In this document: positions 49,666-58,331 of the stretch, piece by piece
Position numbering within the stretch: the first letter of the stretch is position 1
How the letters are laid out: every line of letters begins with the position of its first letter
From: an uncultured Candidatus Saccharibacteria bacterium
GTDB lineage: Bacteria > Patescibacteriota > Saccharimonadia > Saccharimonadales > Saccharimonadaceae
Direction: 5' to 3'
Length of the DNA stretch: 64,000 nt
Assembly (NCBI GenBank): GCA_947302355.1
Contig: CAMYUU010000004.1
Location: 16,678 to 80,677 of the forward strand
The notes under the pieces: model-generated
What the model saw: only the letters and a program-made list of their open reading frames with translations
Told to the model about the DNA's origin: nothing
Database searches by the model: none
Position numbers and translations under genes: made by a program

Positions 49666-50676
49666 ATGAAAACGATTCTAACAGGTATACGTTCAAATTC
49701 AGAAATCACATTAGGCAATTATCTGGGCGCACTTTTGCCGATGGTGCGACTAGCTAATACTCACTCGGATGAATACAATATTAATATTTTCGTTCCGGAT
49801 TTGCATTCTATTATTTCTGAAGTGGATGGAAATTTGCACCAGAATACGATTAGATCACTTAAGTATTATCTAGCTTCTGGGTTGGTGTTGAATAAAAATG
49901 TACATTTTTATAGACAGAGTTATGTACCCGCACATTCGGAGCTATGTTGGATTTTGGACTGTGTAGCTACAATGGGTGAAACTTCGCGTATGATTCAATA
50001 TAAAGAGAAGTCAAAAGGGCAGGATTCATGCAATGTAGGTATCTTTAACTATCCGATCCTGATGGCGGCGGACATCTTGCTTTATGATGCTATTTATGTA
50101 CCGATTGGCGAGGATCAGTTCCAACATATTGAGTTGACGCGAAATTTAGCGACTAGATTTAATAATAAATTCGGAGATATTTTCACTATTCCAGCTAAAA
50201 CTTCCGATCAGGTTAAGTTCATGGGTGAGGAAGAAGGCGTAAGAGTTCGTGATTTGATAAATCCAGAGAAGAAAATGTCTAAGTCTACTTTAGCTGAAAA
50301 TTCAAAGATTATGATGAATGATTCGCCGGAGCGCGCAAAGAAGAAGATTATGTCTGCTACGACTGATTCTCTCGGTAGAATTAAATTCGATATGTGGAGA
50401 CAACCAGGTGTTTCTAATCTTATGCTTATCGAGTCGCTGATTCAGGATGAGCCTTTGCAGGATGTGATTTCTTCTTGGTCTGGCGAGACACGATATGGTG
50501 AGCTGAAGAAAAAGGTTGCCGAAAGCGTAGCTAGTTTACTAACAGATTTCCAAAGTAAGCTCGAACAGATATCCGATGATGAGATATTGAATCTGTTGGA
50601 AGAGGGTGAGTCCTATGCGAATAAGGTAGCGAATAGTAAACTTCTCGAGGTGCAAAAGGTTTTTGGTTTAAGATGA
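49666..50676 (+). CDS. trpS: Tryptophanyl-tRNA synthetase
   Basis: A 336-residue class I synthetase. The N-terminus has ILTGIRSNSEITLGNYLGAL, where TLGNYLGA stands for the HIGH region. The KMSKS motif is EKKMSKST (about 202-209). MAADILLYDAIYVPIGEDQFQHIEL (about 127-151) matches the tryptophan pocket region. Length is that of bacterial TrpRS. It heads a compact group: the pseudouridine synthase gene overlaps its stop by 4 nt. Confidence 0.95.
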   Translation: MKTILTGIRSNSEITLGNYLGALLPMVRLANTHSDEYNINIFVPDLHSIISEVDGNLHQNTIRSLKYYLASGLVLNKNVHFYRQSYVPAHSELCWILDCVATMGETSRMIQYKEKSKGQDSCNVGIFNYPILMAADILLYDAIYVPIGEDQFQHIELTRNLATRFNNKFGDIFTIPAKTSDQVKFMGEEEGVRVRDLINPEKKMSKSTLAENSKIMMNDSPERAKKKIMSATTDSLGRIKFDMWRQPGVSNLMLIESLIQDEPLQDVISSWSGETRYGELKKKVAESVASLLTDFQSKLEQISDDEILNLLEEGESYANKVANSKLLEVQKVFGLR

Positions 50677-51551
50677 TTAGGGTTGGTAAAAAGTTTAGCA
50701 AACCAGCAATGTCACGCGTGGTTAATGGTGATATTCAATTAGGTGACGAAGAGGAGCAGGAGGAAAAGGTACGATTGGACCTTTTGGCCGTGAAAGAGTT
50801 CCCCGAATACAATCGCTCTACTTTGCAAAAATTTATTAGTGAAGGTTTTTTGACGGTAGATGGCGAGGTAGTTGTGAAGTCTAACCTGAAATTTCCGGAA
50901 GGCGTTAAGCTTAAATTATCTGTCCCTGTCGCTCAGAAGAATAGTGATTTGATACCAGAAGTAATTTATGAAGATGACCATGTAATAGTTCTAGACAAAC
51001 CAGCAGGATTACTTAGTATGGCTAAAGGTGAGTATTGTCCTGAAAAAACTTTGGAGGATTATGGGCTACTAGTACATCGATTGGATCGTGCTACCAGTGG
51101 GGTTGTAATACTTGCCAAGGATTCGGAAACGCAGAAATTCTTACGGAAGCAATTTCAAGATCGTAAAACTCACAAGACTTATTACGCAATCATTGAAGGT
51201 GTGCCGAAACTCCCAGAGGCGAAGATTGATTTGCCTATCGCTCGTGATTTGAAACATCCTACTACTTTTCGTGTCGACCCTAATGGGAAAGCTTCGGAAA
51301 CATATTATCGAGTCTTGAAATCGAATAGTAAGTATTCCTTGGTCGAATTAAAGCCGACGACTGGGCGTACTCATCAGCTAAGAGTACATTTAAAATATCT
51401 TGGTCATCCGATTCTAGGGGATCCTGTCTATGGAAACAAAGAGGCACCGCGCTTATATTTACATGCTAAGGAGCTAGAGATTACGTTGCCTGGTGGTGTA
51501 CGCCGTACTTTTGAAGCAAAAGTACCACAGGAATTTAACGATGTTTTTTAA
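50673..51551 (+). CDS. RluD-family pseudouridine synthase
   Basis: A 292-residue enzyme isomerising uridine in RNA. An N-terminal S4 domain (about 28-85, with STLQKFISEGFLTVDGEVV) precedes the catalytic domain. The catalytic Asp lies in LLVHRLDRATSGVVILAKD (about 130-148), typical of the RluA/RluD class, and GRTHQLRVHLKYLGHPILGDPVYG (about 231-254) is a second conserved stretch. The exact target (23S or tRNA) cannot be decided. It overlaps trpS by 4 nt and the next gene by 11 nt. Confidence 0.92.
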   Translation: MIRVGKKFSKPAMSRVVNGDIQLGDEEEQEEKVRLDLLAVKEFPEYNRSTLQKFISEGFLTVDGEVVVKSNLKFPEGVKLKLSVPVAQKNSDLIPEVIYEDDHVIVLDKPAGLLSMAKGEYCPEKTLEDYGLLVHRLDRATSGVVILAKDSETQKFLRKQFQDRKTHKTYYAIIEGVPKLPEAKIDLPIARDLKHPTTFRVDPNGKASETYYRVLKSNSKYSLVELKPTTGRTHQLRVHLKYLGHPILGDPVYGNKEAPRLYLHAKELEITLPGGVRRTFEAKVPQEFNDVF

Positions 51552-52203
51552 TTCAGCTGATGATATTTTGACTATTGCGACTAAGAATGGATCTTCTATT
51601 TTCGTGCTACCTGATGTTTATAGTTATGAGTTAAAGAATGCTTTAATTATCCAGCCAGAGACGAAGGTATCGATTACAATTGAACAAATTCGGGGTGTTA
51701 TTGGTGGTCTTAGTACGAAGCAACTGACTGACTCTTATGTCGTGATTCGTCCAGCGGACCAAATGAATGTTGAGGCTGCGAATGCTTTACTTAAGACACT
51801 CGAGGAACCTAATGAGAAGGTTCATTTTATATTACTCACTAGTTCTCCTTCTAGGTTGCTGCCTACGGTCTTAAGTAGGTCTGCGGTTTATTTTTCGCAT
51901 TCCAATAATAAGTTGAATGAGATAAATGCCCAGGATGACAAGATTAAAGACTATGCCAAGAAGCTGATGGTAGCAAAGGGTGCTGAGCTAATTAGATTGT
52001 CGGAGGAAATTACAAAAAGCAAAAAGAACGTACGGGCTTTTGTTCTAGAAATTCTTGGTACTACTATAGAAATGTTATATAAGACTTATTTACTAACTGA
52101 TAGAAAAGTTTTTGCAGAAAAATTGCCAAAGTTCTTGACTGCTTATGATAATATTAGTCAAAATGGTCATATTAAACTACACTTGGTTGCGGATTTGTGC
52201 TAA
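51541..52203 (+). CDS. holB: DNA polymerase III delta-prime-like subunit, reduced
   Basis: A 220-residue protein related to the clamp-loader delta-prime subunit. ITIEQIRGVIGGLS (about 44-57), ADQMNVEAANALLKTLEEPNEKVHFILLTSSPSRLLPTVLSRS (about 75-117, with the SRx Arg-finger region) are the family marks. The first 25 residues do not include a Walker A motif or the zinc Cys of full delta-prime, and the length is well below E. coli HolB (334). It may be a minimal form. The ATG at 51541 overlaps the upstream stop. Confidence 0.72.
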   Translation: MFFNSADDILTIATKNGSSIFVLPDVYSYELKNALIIQPETKVSITIEQIRGVIGGLSTKQLTDSYVVIRPADQMNVEAANALLKTLEEPNEKVHFILLTSSPSRLLPTVLSRSAVYFSHSNNKLNEINAQDDKIKDYAKKLMVAKGAELIRLSEEITKSKKNVRAFVLEILGTTIEMLYKTYLLTDRKVFAEKLPKFLTAYDNISQNGHIKLHLVADLC

Positions 52204-52206
52204 AAT
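52201..52206 (+). promoter_or_regulatory. Extended -10 box of the TPR protein gene, leaderless type
   Basis: TGCTAAAAT at the holB-like stop codon. The ATG follows 6 nt later. Confidence 0.5.
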
Positions 52207-52212
52207 AGTGAC

Positions 52213-53007
52213 ATGATTGCAGTTTTTGTAATTTTTATTTTTGCGGTGTATCTGGCATTTCTTTTCCCGGAACAACCCGTGAAAGTAAAACAAGAAGAGA
52301 AATCTCCTAAGTATAAATCTCAGATGAAAAAATTGTGGCAGGTTGCACAAACCGCCATGAAGGAACGTAAACCATTTCGAGCTGAGAAGGCCTTACTTAC
52401 TATTCTGAAATTTGACGAAAAAAATGCAGCTGCGTATAACCGTTTGGGGATATTGTATGCTAAGGGCAAGAAGTATGATGAAGCGGTAGAATGCTTCGAA
52501 ATTGCGCAGTCTCTAGACAGTAATCCAGCATCAATTCATAACGTGGGTTTAATTTATCTCGAGACTGGCGCTTATGAGAAAGCGGCGATGGCTTTTAAGC
52601 AGGCAATTAGTCTTGAGGGCGACGTGCCTTCTAGGTATATTGCCCTAGCTAAGGCCGAAGAAAAACTTGGTATGCCTAAAAAAGCGATTGAGGCACTTGA
52701 AAATGCGTATGAGCTAGATCCTAGCGTTTCGACCCTTCGTCAGATACTGGCTATTTACGAAAATATAGATGATGCAGAGGCAGTGGCGACTACGGCGGCA
52801 AGGATAGAAGAGCAAATTATGAAAGATAATGAAGCGAAAAAACGCAAAAAGAAGACTACTGCTAGAGCTAATGCTCGGACTCGTACGTTGGTGCGTCGTC
52901 AGGGCACTGCGCAGCCAAGAGCGAAAGTTTCAGCTTCTACGGCTAAGACGAAGACGAATTCTGCACCACGTGTTATTAAACCACACGCTGGCCGCAAACG
53001 AATATAG
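52213..53007 (+). CDS. Membrane-anchored TPR-repeat protein
   Basis: A 264-residue protein with one N-terminal transmembrane helix (about 2-16) and a cytoplasmic or extracytoplasmic helical region. Tetratricopeptide repeats are seen at about 38-175 (for example AAAYNRLGILYAKGKKYDEAVECFEIA and ASIHNVGLIYLETGAYEKAAMAFKQAI). The C-terminal 50 residues are Lys/Arg/Thr-rich and low complexity. Such proteins usually scaffold other proteins. The partner is unknown. It is followed by surface protein 2. Confidence 0.75.
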   Translation: MIAVFVIFIFAVYLAFLFPEQPVKVKQEEKSPKYKSQMKKLWQVAQTAMKERKPFRAEKALLTILKFDEKNAAAYNRLGILYAKGKKYDEAVECFEIAQSLDSNPASIHNVGLIYLETGAYEKAAMAFKQAISLEGDVPSRYIALAKAEEKLGMPKKAIEALENAYELDPSVSTLRQILAIYENIDDAEAVATTAARIEEQIMKDNEAKKRKKKTTARANARTRTLVRRQGTAQPRAKVSASTAKTKTNSAPRVIKPHAGRKRI

Positions 53008-53033
53008 ATTGGAATTTTTAGGACACAAAATTC

Positions 53034-53062
53034 TTGACCATCCACGGCGTATTCTGTATAAT
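53034..53062 (+). promoter_or_regulatory. Promoter of surface protein 2, leaderless type
   Basis: TTGACC, 17 nt, TATAAT (53057-53062), with the ATG 6 nt later. The -10 and start region matches that of surface protein 1, while the -35 side differs. Confidence 0.8.
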
Positions 53063-53710
53063 TAGCTTATGCTAAAGTCATACAGTAAAACTAACTTTTC
53101 ATTATATATTTTTGCACCCTTAATTAGTTTAACTATTCTTTCTGGAGTTATACTTAGCTCTAGTATTGCTTCTGCAGATGATTCCATAGTAGACCAAGTG
53201 ACCATTAACGTGCCAGAATCTTGTTCTATGACCGGCACTGGCATGAACTCTCATACTGCAGAAATTACTAATGGTACATATACTGCAGATATAGGTACTA
53301 CCACACTTAAAGCTTATTGTAATGATAGTAATGGCTTTTCTATTTATACTATAGGATACACTAATGATACATATGGTACTACTACACTAATAGGACAAAG
53401 TACTAGTAATACTATAGTTACAGGAACAGCTACATCTGCAGGTAATCCTGACACATCTAACTGGGCTATGAAACTAACAGCAGTATCTAGTCCAACACCA
53501 ACATATCCTATTACACTAGACAATGGCTATGGTAGCTATAGTTCAATACCAGATACTTATACTAAAGTAGCACATAGAGATTCTGGTACTGATATAGGAA
53601 CCAATGCAGAAGGCTCAACTCTTACTACTACATATGCAGCTTATATATCCAGAACCCAACCTGCTGATACATATGAAGGTAAAGTTAAATACACATTAGT
53701 ACATCCAGCA
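53057..53710 (+). repeat. Long direct repeat, copy 2 (with 24899-25556)
   Basis: Nearly identical in DNA to the first half of surface protein 1, in the same orientation, 28.2 kb apart. rpoBC and the ribosomal operon lie between the copies. Confidence 0.85.
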
Positions 53711-54982
53711 AACGAGATACCATTACTACCGGTAGAGTGTGCATCTGGTAGGATTTGTTATAATCCTAATGGCGGTAATGTGGTGGGGTCTATGGGTTAT
53801 CAAACTATACCGGTGTCGGGCGCAGAGGATGGTGTTTCGCCAACTTCAGCCACACTACTTGCTTCTAACTTTAGCCGTGAAGGTTATGGCTTTGCTGGCT
53901 GGTCTGACGCCTTTGATTATGCTACTAACCAGAATGCTCATTTCTATGGTCCACATGAATATATTACTTTTGAAGAAAACCAATATAATGGAGCAGAAGG
54001 AACTTATAATGGTTTAAGTCTATATGCTGTTTGGATTAAGTCACAGGGTAGCTTGCAAGATTCCGCTAAAGTAGCACAGCTTTGTGGTACTGGTGCAGGA
54101 AGCCTAACTACTGCTCCTACTGATGGCACTGCTAATCTAGCTAGTGTATCTGCTCTTACCGACAGCAGAGATAACGAAACTTACGCTATTGCCAAGTTAG
54201 CTGATGGCAACTGTTGGATGATTGAAAACTTAAGATTGGAAGCAGATGACACTACTAGCGCAGAAGATATTGCTTTATCTCAAGGATACAACCCTAGCTT
54301 TATTGGTCTAGCTACGGCAGAATCCAGCAATTTTGATGGATCTACCACAGCTAATAGCCTATATAGTATAGATGGCTCTACTGCTAAAACAATTGATAGT
54401 ACTGGAGGCAGTTTGGGTTACAGAATCCCACGTTACAACAATCTCAATACTCCAGCCAATGCTGTCAATAGGCCACAGAGTCCAAACAGTAATTTATTCG
54501 CATCTGATAATACTACGGTGGGCATGTACGGTTACGGCAACTACTACAGTTGGCACGCCATTATTGCTGATACTACTTCTTATCCGGATGGCGAAGATTA
54601 TGGTACCACATCTCTATGTCCTACTGGTTGGAGGTTGCCGATAGGTAATCAATCTACCTCAGCTAATAGTTTTGGAGCACTTAGTGTGGCTTTAGGCGGT
54701 CCACAAGATGGAGCTGTGGCGAATAATAATTCAAGTCCTACTGGCACAGTTTTGTCTAAAGCTTTTAGATCTTATCCGAATAACTTCCTTTACGCTGGCT
54801 ACTTTTACAATTCGTTTGCTCATGTTAGAGGCAGATACGGAATGTATCGGTCGTCTACTTCATTTGAAAATATTAATGGTTACGGTTTGTATTTATACGA
54901 GACTGCCGTGGGTCCAGGAACGTATAAGTTAAGTAAGATTTACGGTTTTAGCGTTAGGTGTACGGTACCTGCTAGTGTTTAG
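53069..54982 (+). CDS. Secreted surface protein with Flg_new-like repeat and FISUMP domain (paralog 2)
   Basis: A 637-residue exported protein, paralog of the gene at 24911. A signal peptide (1-35, ending ASA-DD) and the N-terminal beta domain (40-215) are almost the same as in paralog 1. From about 220 on the two differ more. An InlB/Flg_new-like repeat (SREGYGFAGWSDAFD ... LYAVW, about 265-325) and a C-terminal FISUMP-like domain (LADGNCWMIENLRLEA near 385, CPTGWRLPIG near 515, closing FSVRCT) are conserved. No anchor motif is seen. Likely an adhesin with variable outer part. Confidence 0.8.
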   Translation: MLKSYSKTNFSLYIFAPLISLTILSGVILSSSIASADDSIVDQVTINVPESCSMTGTGMNSHTAEITNGTYTADIGTTTLKAYCNDSNGFSIYTIGYTNDTYGTTTLIGQSTSNTIVTGTATSAGNPDTSNWAMKLTAVSSPTPTYPITLDNGYGSYSSIPDTYTKVAHRDSGTDIGTNAEGSTLTTTYAAYISRTQPADTYEGKVKYTLVHPANEIPLLPVECASGRICYNPNGGNVVGSMGYQTIPVSGAEDGVSPTSATLLASNFSREGYGFAGWSDAFDYATNQNAHFYGPHEYITFEENQYNGAEGTYNGLSLYAVWIKSQGSLQDSAKVAQLCGTGAGSLTTAPTDGTANLASVSALTDSRDNETYAIAKLADGNCWMIENLRLEADDTTSAEDIALSQGYNPSFIGLATAESSNFDGSTTANSLYSIDGSTAKTIDSTGGSLGYRIPRYNNLNTPANAVNRPQSPNSNLFASDNTTVGMYGYGNYYSWHAIIADTTSYPDGEDYGTTSLCPTGWRLPIGNQSTSANSFGALSVALGGPQDGAVANNNSSPTGTVLSKAFRSYPNNFLYAGYFYNSFAHVRGRYGMYRSSTSFENINGYGLYLYETAVGPGTYKLSKIYGFSVRCTVPASV

Positions 54983-55044
54983 ATTTAGAACATCTTCATG
55001 ATTTCATTTGCTTTTTTGCTTGGATTTGGTATAATGGTTTTACT

Positions 55045-55129
55045 GCTGGAGTCGTCTAGTGGCAATGACAAGAGACTGTAAATCTCTCGCTTTCGGGCTT
55101 CGTAGGTTCGAGTCCTACCTCCAGCACCA
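55045..55129 (+). tRNA. tRNA-Tyr (anticodon GTA)
   Basis: An 85-nt tRNA with encoded CCA and the long variable arm of bacterial tRNA-Tyr. Acceptor GCUGGAG pairs with CUCCAGC. The anticodon stem GAGA/TCTC region holds loop CTGTAAA. A TATAAT lies about 12 nt upstream (TGGTATAAT at 55027-55035). Confidence 0.95.
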
Positions 55130-55170
55130 CATTGAAAATGTGCTGAAAAATACGGACTCGTTCTTCGAAC

Positions 55171-55191
55171 CGAGTCTTGCCTCCAGCACTA
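55171..55191 (+). repeat. Degenerate copy of the tRNA-Tyr 3' end
   Basis: Matches 18 of 21 bases of the tRNA-Tyr 3' end (55109-55129), 62 bp away in the same orientation. The preceding GGACTCG...CGAGTC can form a hairpin like a T arm. Confidence 0.6.
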
Positions 55192-55200
55192 TGACAATAG

Positions 55201-55223
55201 AAAGAGCAAGAAGCTCTTTTTTT
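55201..55223 (+). terminator. Terminator after tRNA-Tyr
   Basis: Stem AAAGAGC with GCTCTTT, loop AAGAA, then four more T. Confidence 0.85.
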
Positions 55224-55335
55224 GATGTCAAGAAATATATGTTGATCGTAAGTTTGTTTAATTGAACGATTAACGATTTTTGTGAAATAATAATAATTTC
55301 TGACTTTAATACTATTTAAAAAATGATGCTTGTGC

Positions 55336-55341
55336 TATAAT
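55336..55341 (+). promoter_or_regulatory. Extended -10 box of surface protein 3, leaderless type
   Basis: TGCTATAAT with the ATG at 55348 after 6 nt. A TTG further upstream in frame lies before the box and is rejected as start. Confidence 0.65.
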
Positions 55342-55347
55342 AATATT

Positions 55348-58227
55348 ATGAGAGTGTGGAGGAAAGTAGCTTTTTTGGCGATTATGCTCTCCCTATCACT
55401 AGCTAGTTTTACTAGTAGTGCTGTTTTTGCTGAAAATGATATTAGTATCATGATTTCAAATAATCCAGTAGAAATGAATCTGCTACCGGGTCAGTTTGAT
55501 GAAGAAACTCAAACAATTACTGCCTCGACGACAAATATTGCTGGATACACGATTGGGATTCGTACTACTGGTCCGAATAGCTCTTTGGTAAATACTGATG
55601 ACAGCAGTTATACTATTCCGACGTTTACTCTGCCGAGTGGATCGGATAGTATTCCGGTTAGTGAACTTGGTTTTGGGTATGGATATAGTTTAGATAGTGG
55701 GGCAACTTATTTACCGGTACCAGAGCCTACGGTTGCATATTCGACAACTTTGTTCAAAACATCAACTGCGGGCACAAATAATCATTACCTTACTTTTGGC
55801 GTAAACGTTCCACTAGCTACTGCCGCTGGGACATATATAAATACTTTTTCAGTTGAAATTGTGGCAAATCTAGAGCTATGTGCAGCAGAGAGTATTTGCT
55901 ATAACGGTAATAATGATGATGGGAGAGGTACGATGGCGGATCAACCAGCCGCATCAAATACTAGTGTCAACTTGATACCAAGTAATTTTTCTCGTCCAGG
56001 ATATGGATTTAGAGGTTGGAACACTAAGGCCGATGGTACTGGGACTAACTATGGGCCAAATCAGACAATAACAGTATCGGATTTAAGTAACGAAGGTTTA
56101 CAACTATATGCTATGTGGGTGCCTTCGTCAGGCGATTTACAAGGTTGGAATGGGTGTGAGGCGATGAGTAGTGGTGATATTACGGCTCTTACGGATACGC
56201 GCGATGGGAATACTTATGCTGTGGCGAAATATGCTGACGGAAAATGCTGGATGATGGAAAATCTACGATTGGATTTATCGGACACGAATGTAGTAATAAA
56301 CTCTAATAATACTAATAAGCCAACGAACAGTTTCATAACTGCCGCTAACGCGCATCCAGCTTCTTCGAATAGTTTTTGTACAAATAACACTGATGGTTGT
56401 GTTACAAGAATACTTCATAATACAAACAACATCAATCGCAATTTAACACCAGATTATAATACGAATGATTCTAGTAGCTCATGGTATTCTTATGGCGTTT
56501 ATTACAACTACTATACTGCAACAGCTGGAAACGGAGGATCCAGCTTTACGACGGTGGGTGCAGCAGTGGAAGGTGATATTTGCCCTGTTGGGTGGAAATT
56601 GCCAACATCAAATAGCAGGAGTGATGAATACGCAAAACTTGATTTGGCCTATGGTGGTACTGGTAACAATCAGAGCACCGAACCCACCGGAAGTGTCGCA
56701 TCGGAAAGATGGCGAGCCTATCCATTAAACTATATTTATAGCGGAGAACAAAATGGTACAAGCGGATACAATAGAGGTATATCCGCCGGAATGAACACCG
56801 CAAACAATGCTGGCGCCTATAGGTCGGTTAACCTTTGGTTGAGAGCAGCAGGGATAAGTATGGTTGGTAATTCTACGAGTAAAAATCGTGGACAAACTGT
56901 TCGTTGTATAAAAAAAGAATCTTCTAATATAGTTGGCAATATCCATTATGATGCCAATGGGGGTTCTGGTGCAATGTCGGACGTGCAAGATATTAATTTT
57001 CAAACAGCTCATGCTGCAAATAACCAGTTCACGAGAGCTAACTATGAATTTCTGGGTTGGAATACGAATGCAAATGGTAGAGGTATAGCGGTGTCTGAAG
57101 GTGGCGCACTGGATGATGTGGCAGTTCAATTGGGGTTAACAGACGGTGATACGTTGACACTATATGCAACTTGGCGGCCGGTTTATCGCATTGTATACGA
57201 TGGTAATGGGGCGGATGCTGGCTCGATGACGAGTGTGACGCAGGTACGATCGACTGGCGACTTTAATCTATGGGCTCCTAATTATTCACGAAATGGCTAT
57301 GGATTTGCTGGTTGGAGCGCAGACGCCAATGCTGGAACTAAGATACTCAATCATCAAGATGTAAAGGTCTATGGTCCAAACCAAAATATTAAACTTGATA
57401 ATGAATTTATAGGTAATGCAGATGCGAATAATCAGATTACACTTTATGCAGTGTGGCTTGCACCAGATTCGACCGACACTTTACAGAGCTTTAGTGGCAG
57501 CCGTTGTAACTCAATGAGTGTTGGGAGCCTGCTCGCATTAAGTGATGAAAGAGATGGGGATACCTATACAATTGCAAAACTAGCTGATGGGAATTGTTGG
57601 ATGACAGAAAACCTGAGACTAGATCCATCGACGACGACGTTTACCGCTAATAATACGAATAGTCCAACCGCATCCTTTATAAGTAAAGCGCTTTCATCAC
57701 AAACATCAACAATTCTTTGTAATGATGATAACAGTGCATGTATTGATGAAGTGGCGTTTAATGCGAATAACTTGGATAGAACGTTAGCAGCTTCTCCGAG
57801 TACAAATGACGACATGAGTTCTTGGTACGGCTATGGAATGATGTATGGTTGGTATACGGCTACAGCGGGTAATGGTGATTATGAAATGTCAAGCGGGAGC
57901 GTAGTTGGCGATATTTGCCCGGCAGGTTGGCGATTACCGACGGGTGGTACGCATGGAGAGTATGTAGATTTGGTAAATGATTTGGCGGGGAATAATGCAA
58001 CTGAAACAAATAATAATATGTTAGCTTTCCCAAATAACTTTATATACTCTGGCGACTATAATCATGACACGAGCGGCGGACGTGGAACGTATGGAAGATT
58101 TTGGAGTGCGACACCCGATGGTAAGGTCAAAGCTTTCCGGCTAGGAGTAGCAATATCTAACGGAGCAACTCCGGCTGGCTCATGGAATAAATGGGATGCC
58201 TTTGCGGTAAGATGCATTGTAAAATAG
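55348..58227 (+). CDS. Large secreted surface protein with two FISUMP domains (paralog 3)
   Basis: A 959-residue exported protein. A signal peptide (about 1-28, ending VFA-EN) precedes a beta domain (about 30-180) like that of the other two surface proteins but more diverged. Then come: Flg_new-like repeat 1 (FSRPGYGFRGWNTKADGTG, about 215-255), FISUMP-like domain 1 (YADGKCWMMENLRLDL near 295, CPVGWKLPT near 410), Flg_new-like repeats 2 and 3 (FLGWNTNANGRG near 570 and YGFAGWSADANAG near 650), and FISUMP-like domain 2 (LADGNCWMTENLRLDP near 745, CPAGWRLPTGG near 855, closing FAVRCI). It is thus a duplicated version of the same module pair. No sorting signal is seen. Confidence 0.78.
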   Translation: MRVWRKVAFLAIMLSLSLASFTSSAVFAENDISIMISNNPVEMNLLPGQFDEETQTITASTTNIAGYTIGIRTTGPNSSLVNTDDSSYTIPTFTLPSGSDSIPVSELGFGYGYSLDSGATYLPVPEPTVAYSTTLFKTSTAGTNNHYLTFGVNVPLATAAGTYINTFSVEIVANLELCAAESICYNGNNDDGRGTMADQPAASNTSVNLIPSNFSRPGYGFRGWNTKADGTGTNYGPNQTITVSDLSNEGLQLYAMWVPSSGDLQGWNGCEAMSSGDITALTDTRDGNTYAVAKYADGKCWMMENLRLDLSDTNVVINSNNTNKPTNSFITAANAHPASSNSFCTNNTDGCVTRILHNTNNINRNLTPDYNTNDSSSSWYSYGVYYNYYTATAGNGGSSFTTVGAAVEGDICPVGWKLPTSNSRSDEYAKLDLAYGGTGNNQSTEPTGSVASERWRAYPLNYIYSGEQNGTSGYNRGISAGMNTANNAGAYRSVNLWLRAAGISMVGNSTSKNRGQTVRCIKKESSNIVGNIHYDANGGSGAMSDVQDINFQTAHAANNQFTRANYEFLGWNTNANGRGIAVSEGGALDDVAVQLGLTDGDTLTLYATWRPVYRIVYDGNGADAGSMTSVTQVRSTGDFNLWAPNYSRNGYGFAGWSADANAGTKILNHQDVKVYGPNQNIKLDNEFIGNADANNQITLYAVWLAPDSTDTLQSFSGSRCNSMSVGSLLALSDERDGDTYTIAKLADGNCWMTENLRLDPSTTTFTANNTNSPTASFISKALSSQTSTILCNDDNSACIDEVAFNANNLDRTLAASPSTNDDMSSWYGYGMMYGWYTATAGNGDYEMSSGSVVGDICPAGWRLPTGGTHGEYVDLVNDLAGNNATETNNNMLAFPNNFIYSGDYNHDTSGGRGTYGRFWSATPDGKVKAFRLGVAISNGATPAGSWNKWDAFAVRCIVK

Positions 58228-58331
58228 CACTTGAGTTCTAAAGCACAAATCATAGGAAACCATAAATAATATCGTTGAATTATATATTTTTGTGTGCTAT
58301 TATAAACATAAGAAAAAAGTGTGGAGGAGAA

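Noticed and set aside
54372..54932. Hydrophobic alternate frames within the surface-protein genes (54372, 54708, 53739)
   Set aside because: They arise from the Thr/Ser-rich, AT-rich repeats read in another frame. The main frame has conserved domains.
55059..55265. Open frame across the tRNA-Tyr gene
   Set aside because: It overlaps the tRNA and its terminator and has no ribosome binding site.
58275..58331. Longer start of the giant surface protein at 58275
   Set aside because: The ribosome binding site GGAGGAGAA and a typical signal peptide begin at the ATG at 58332.
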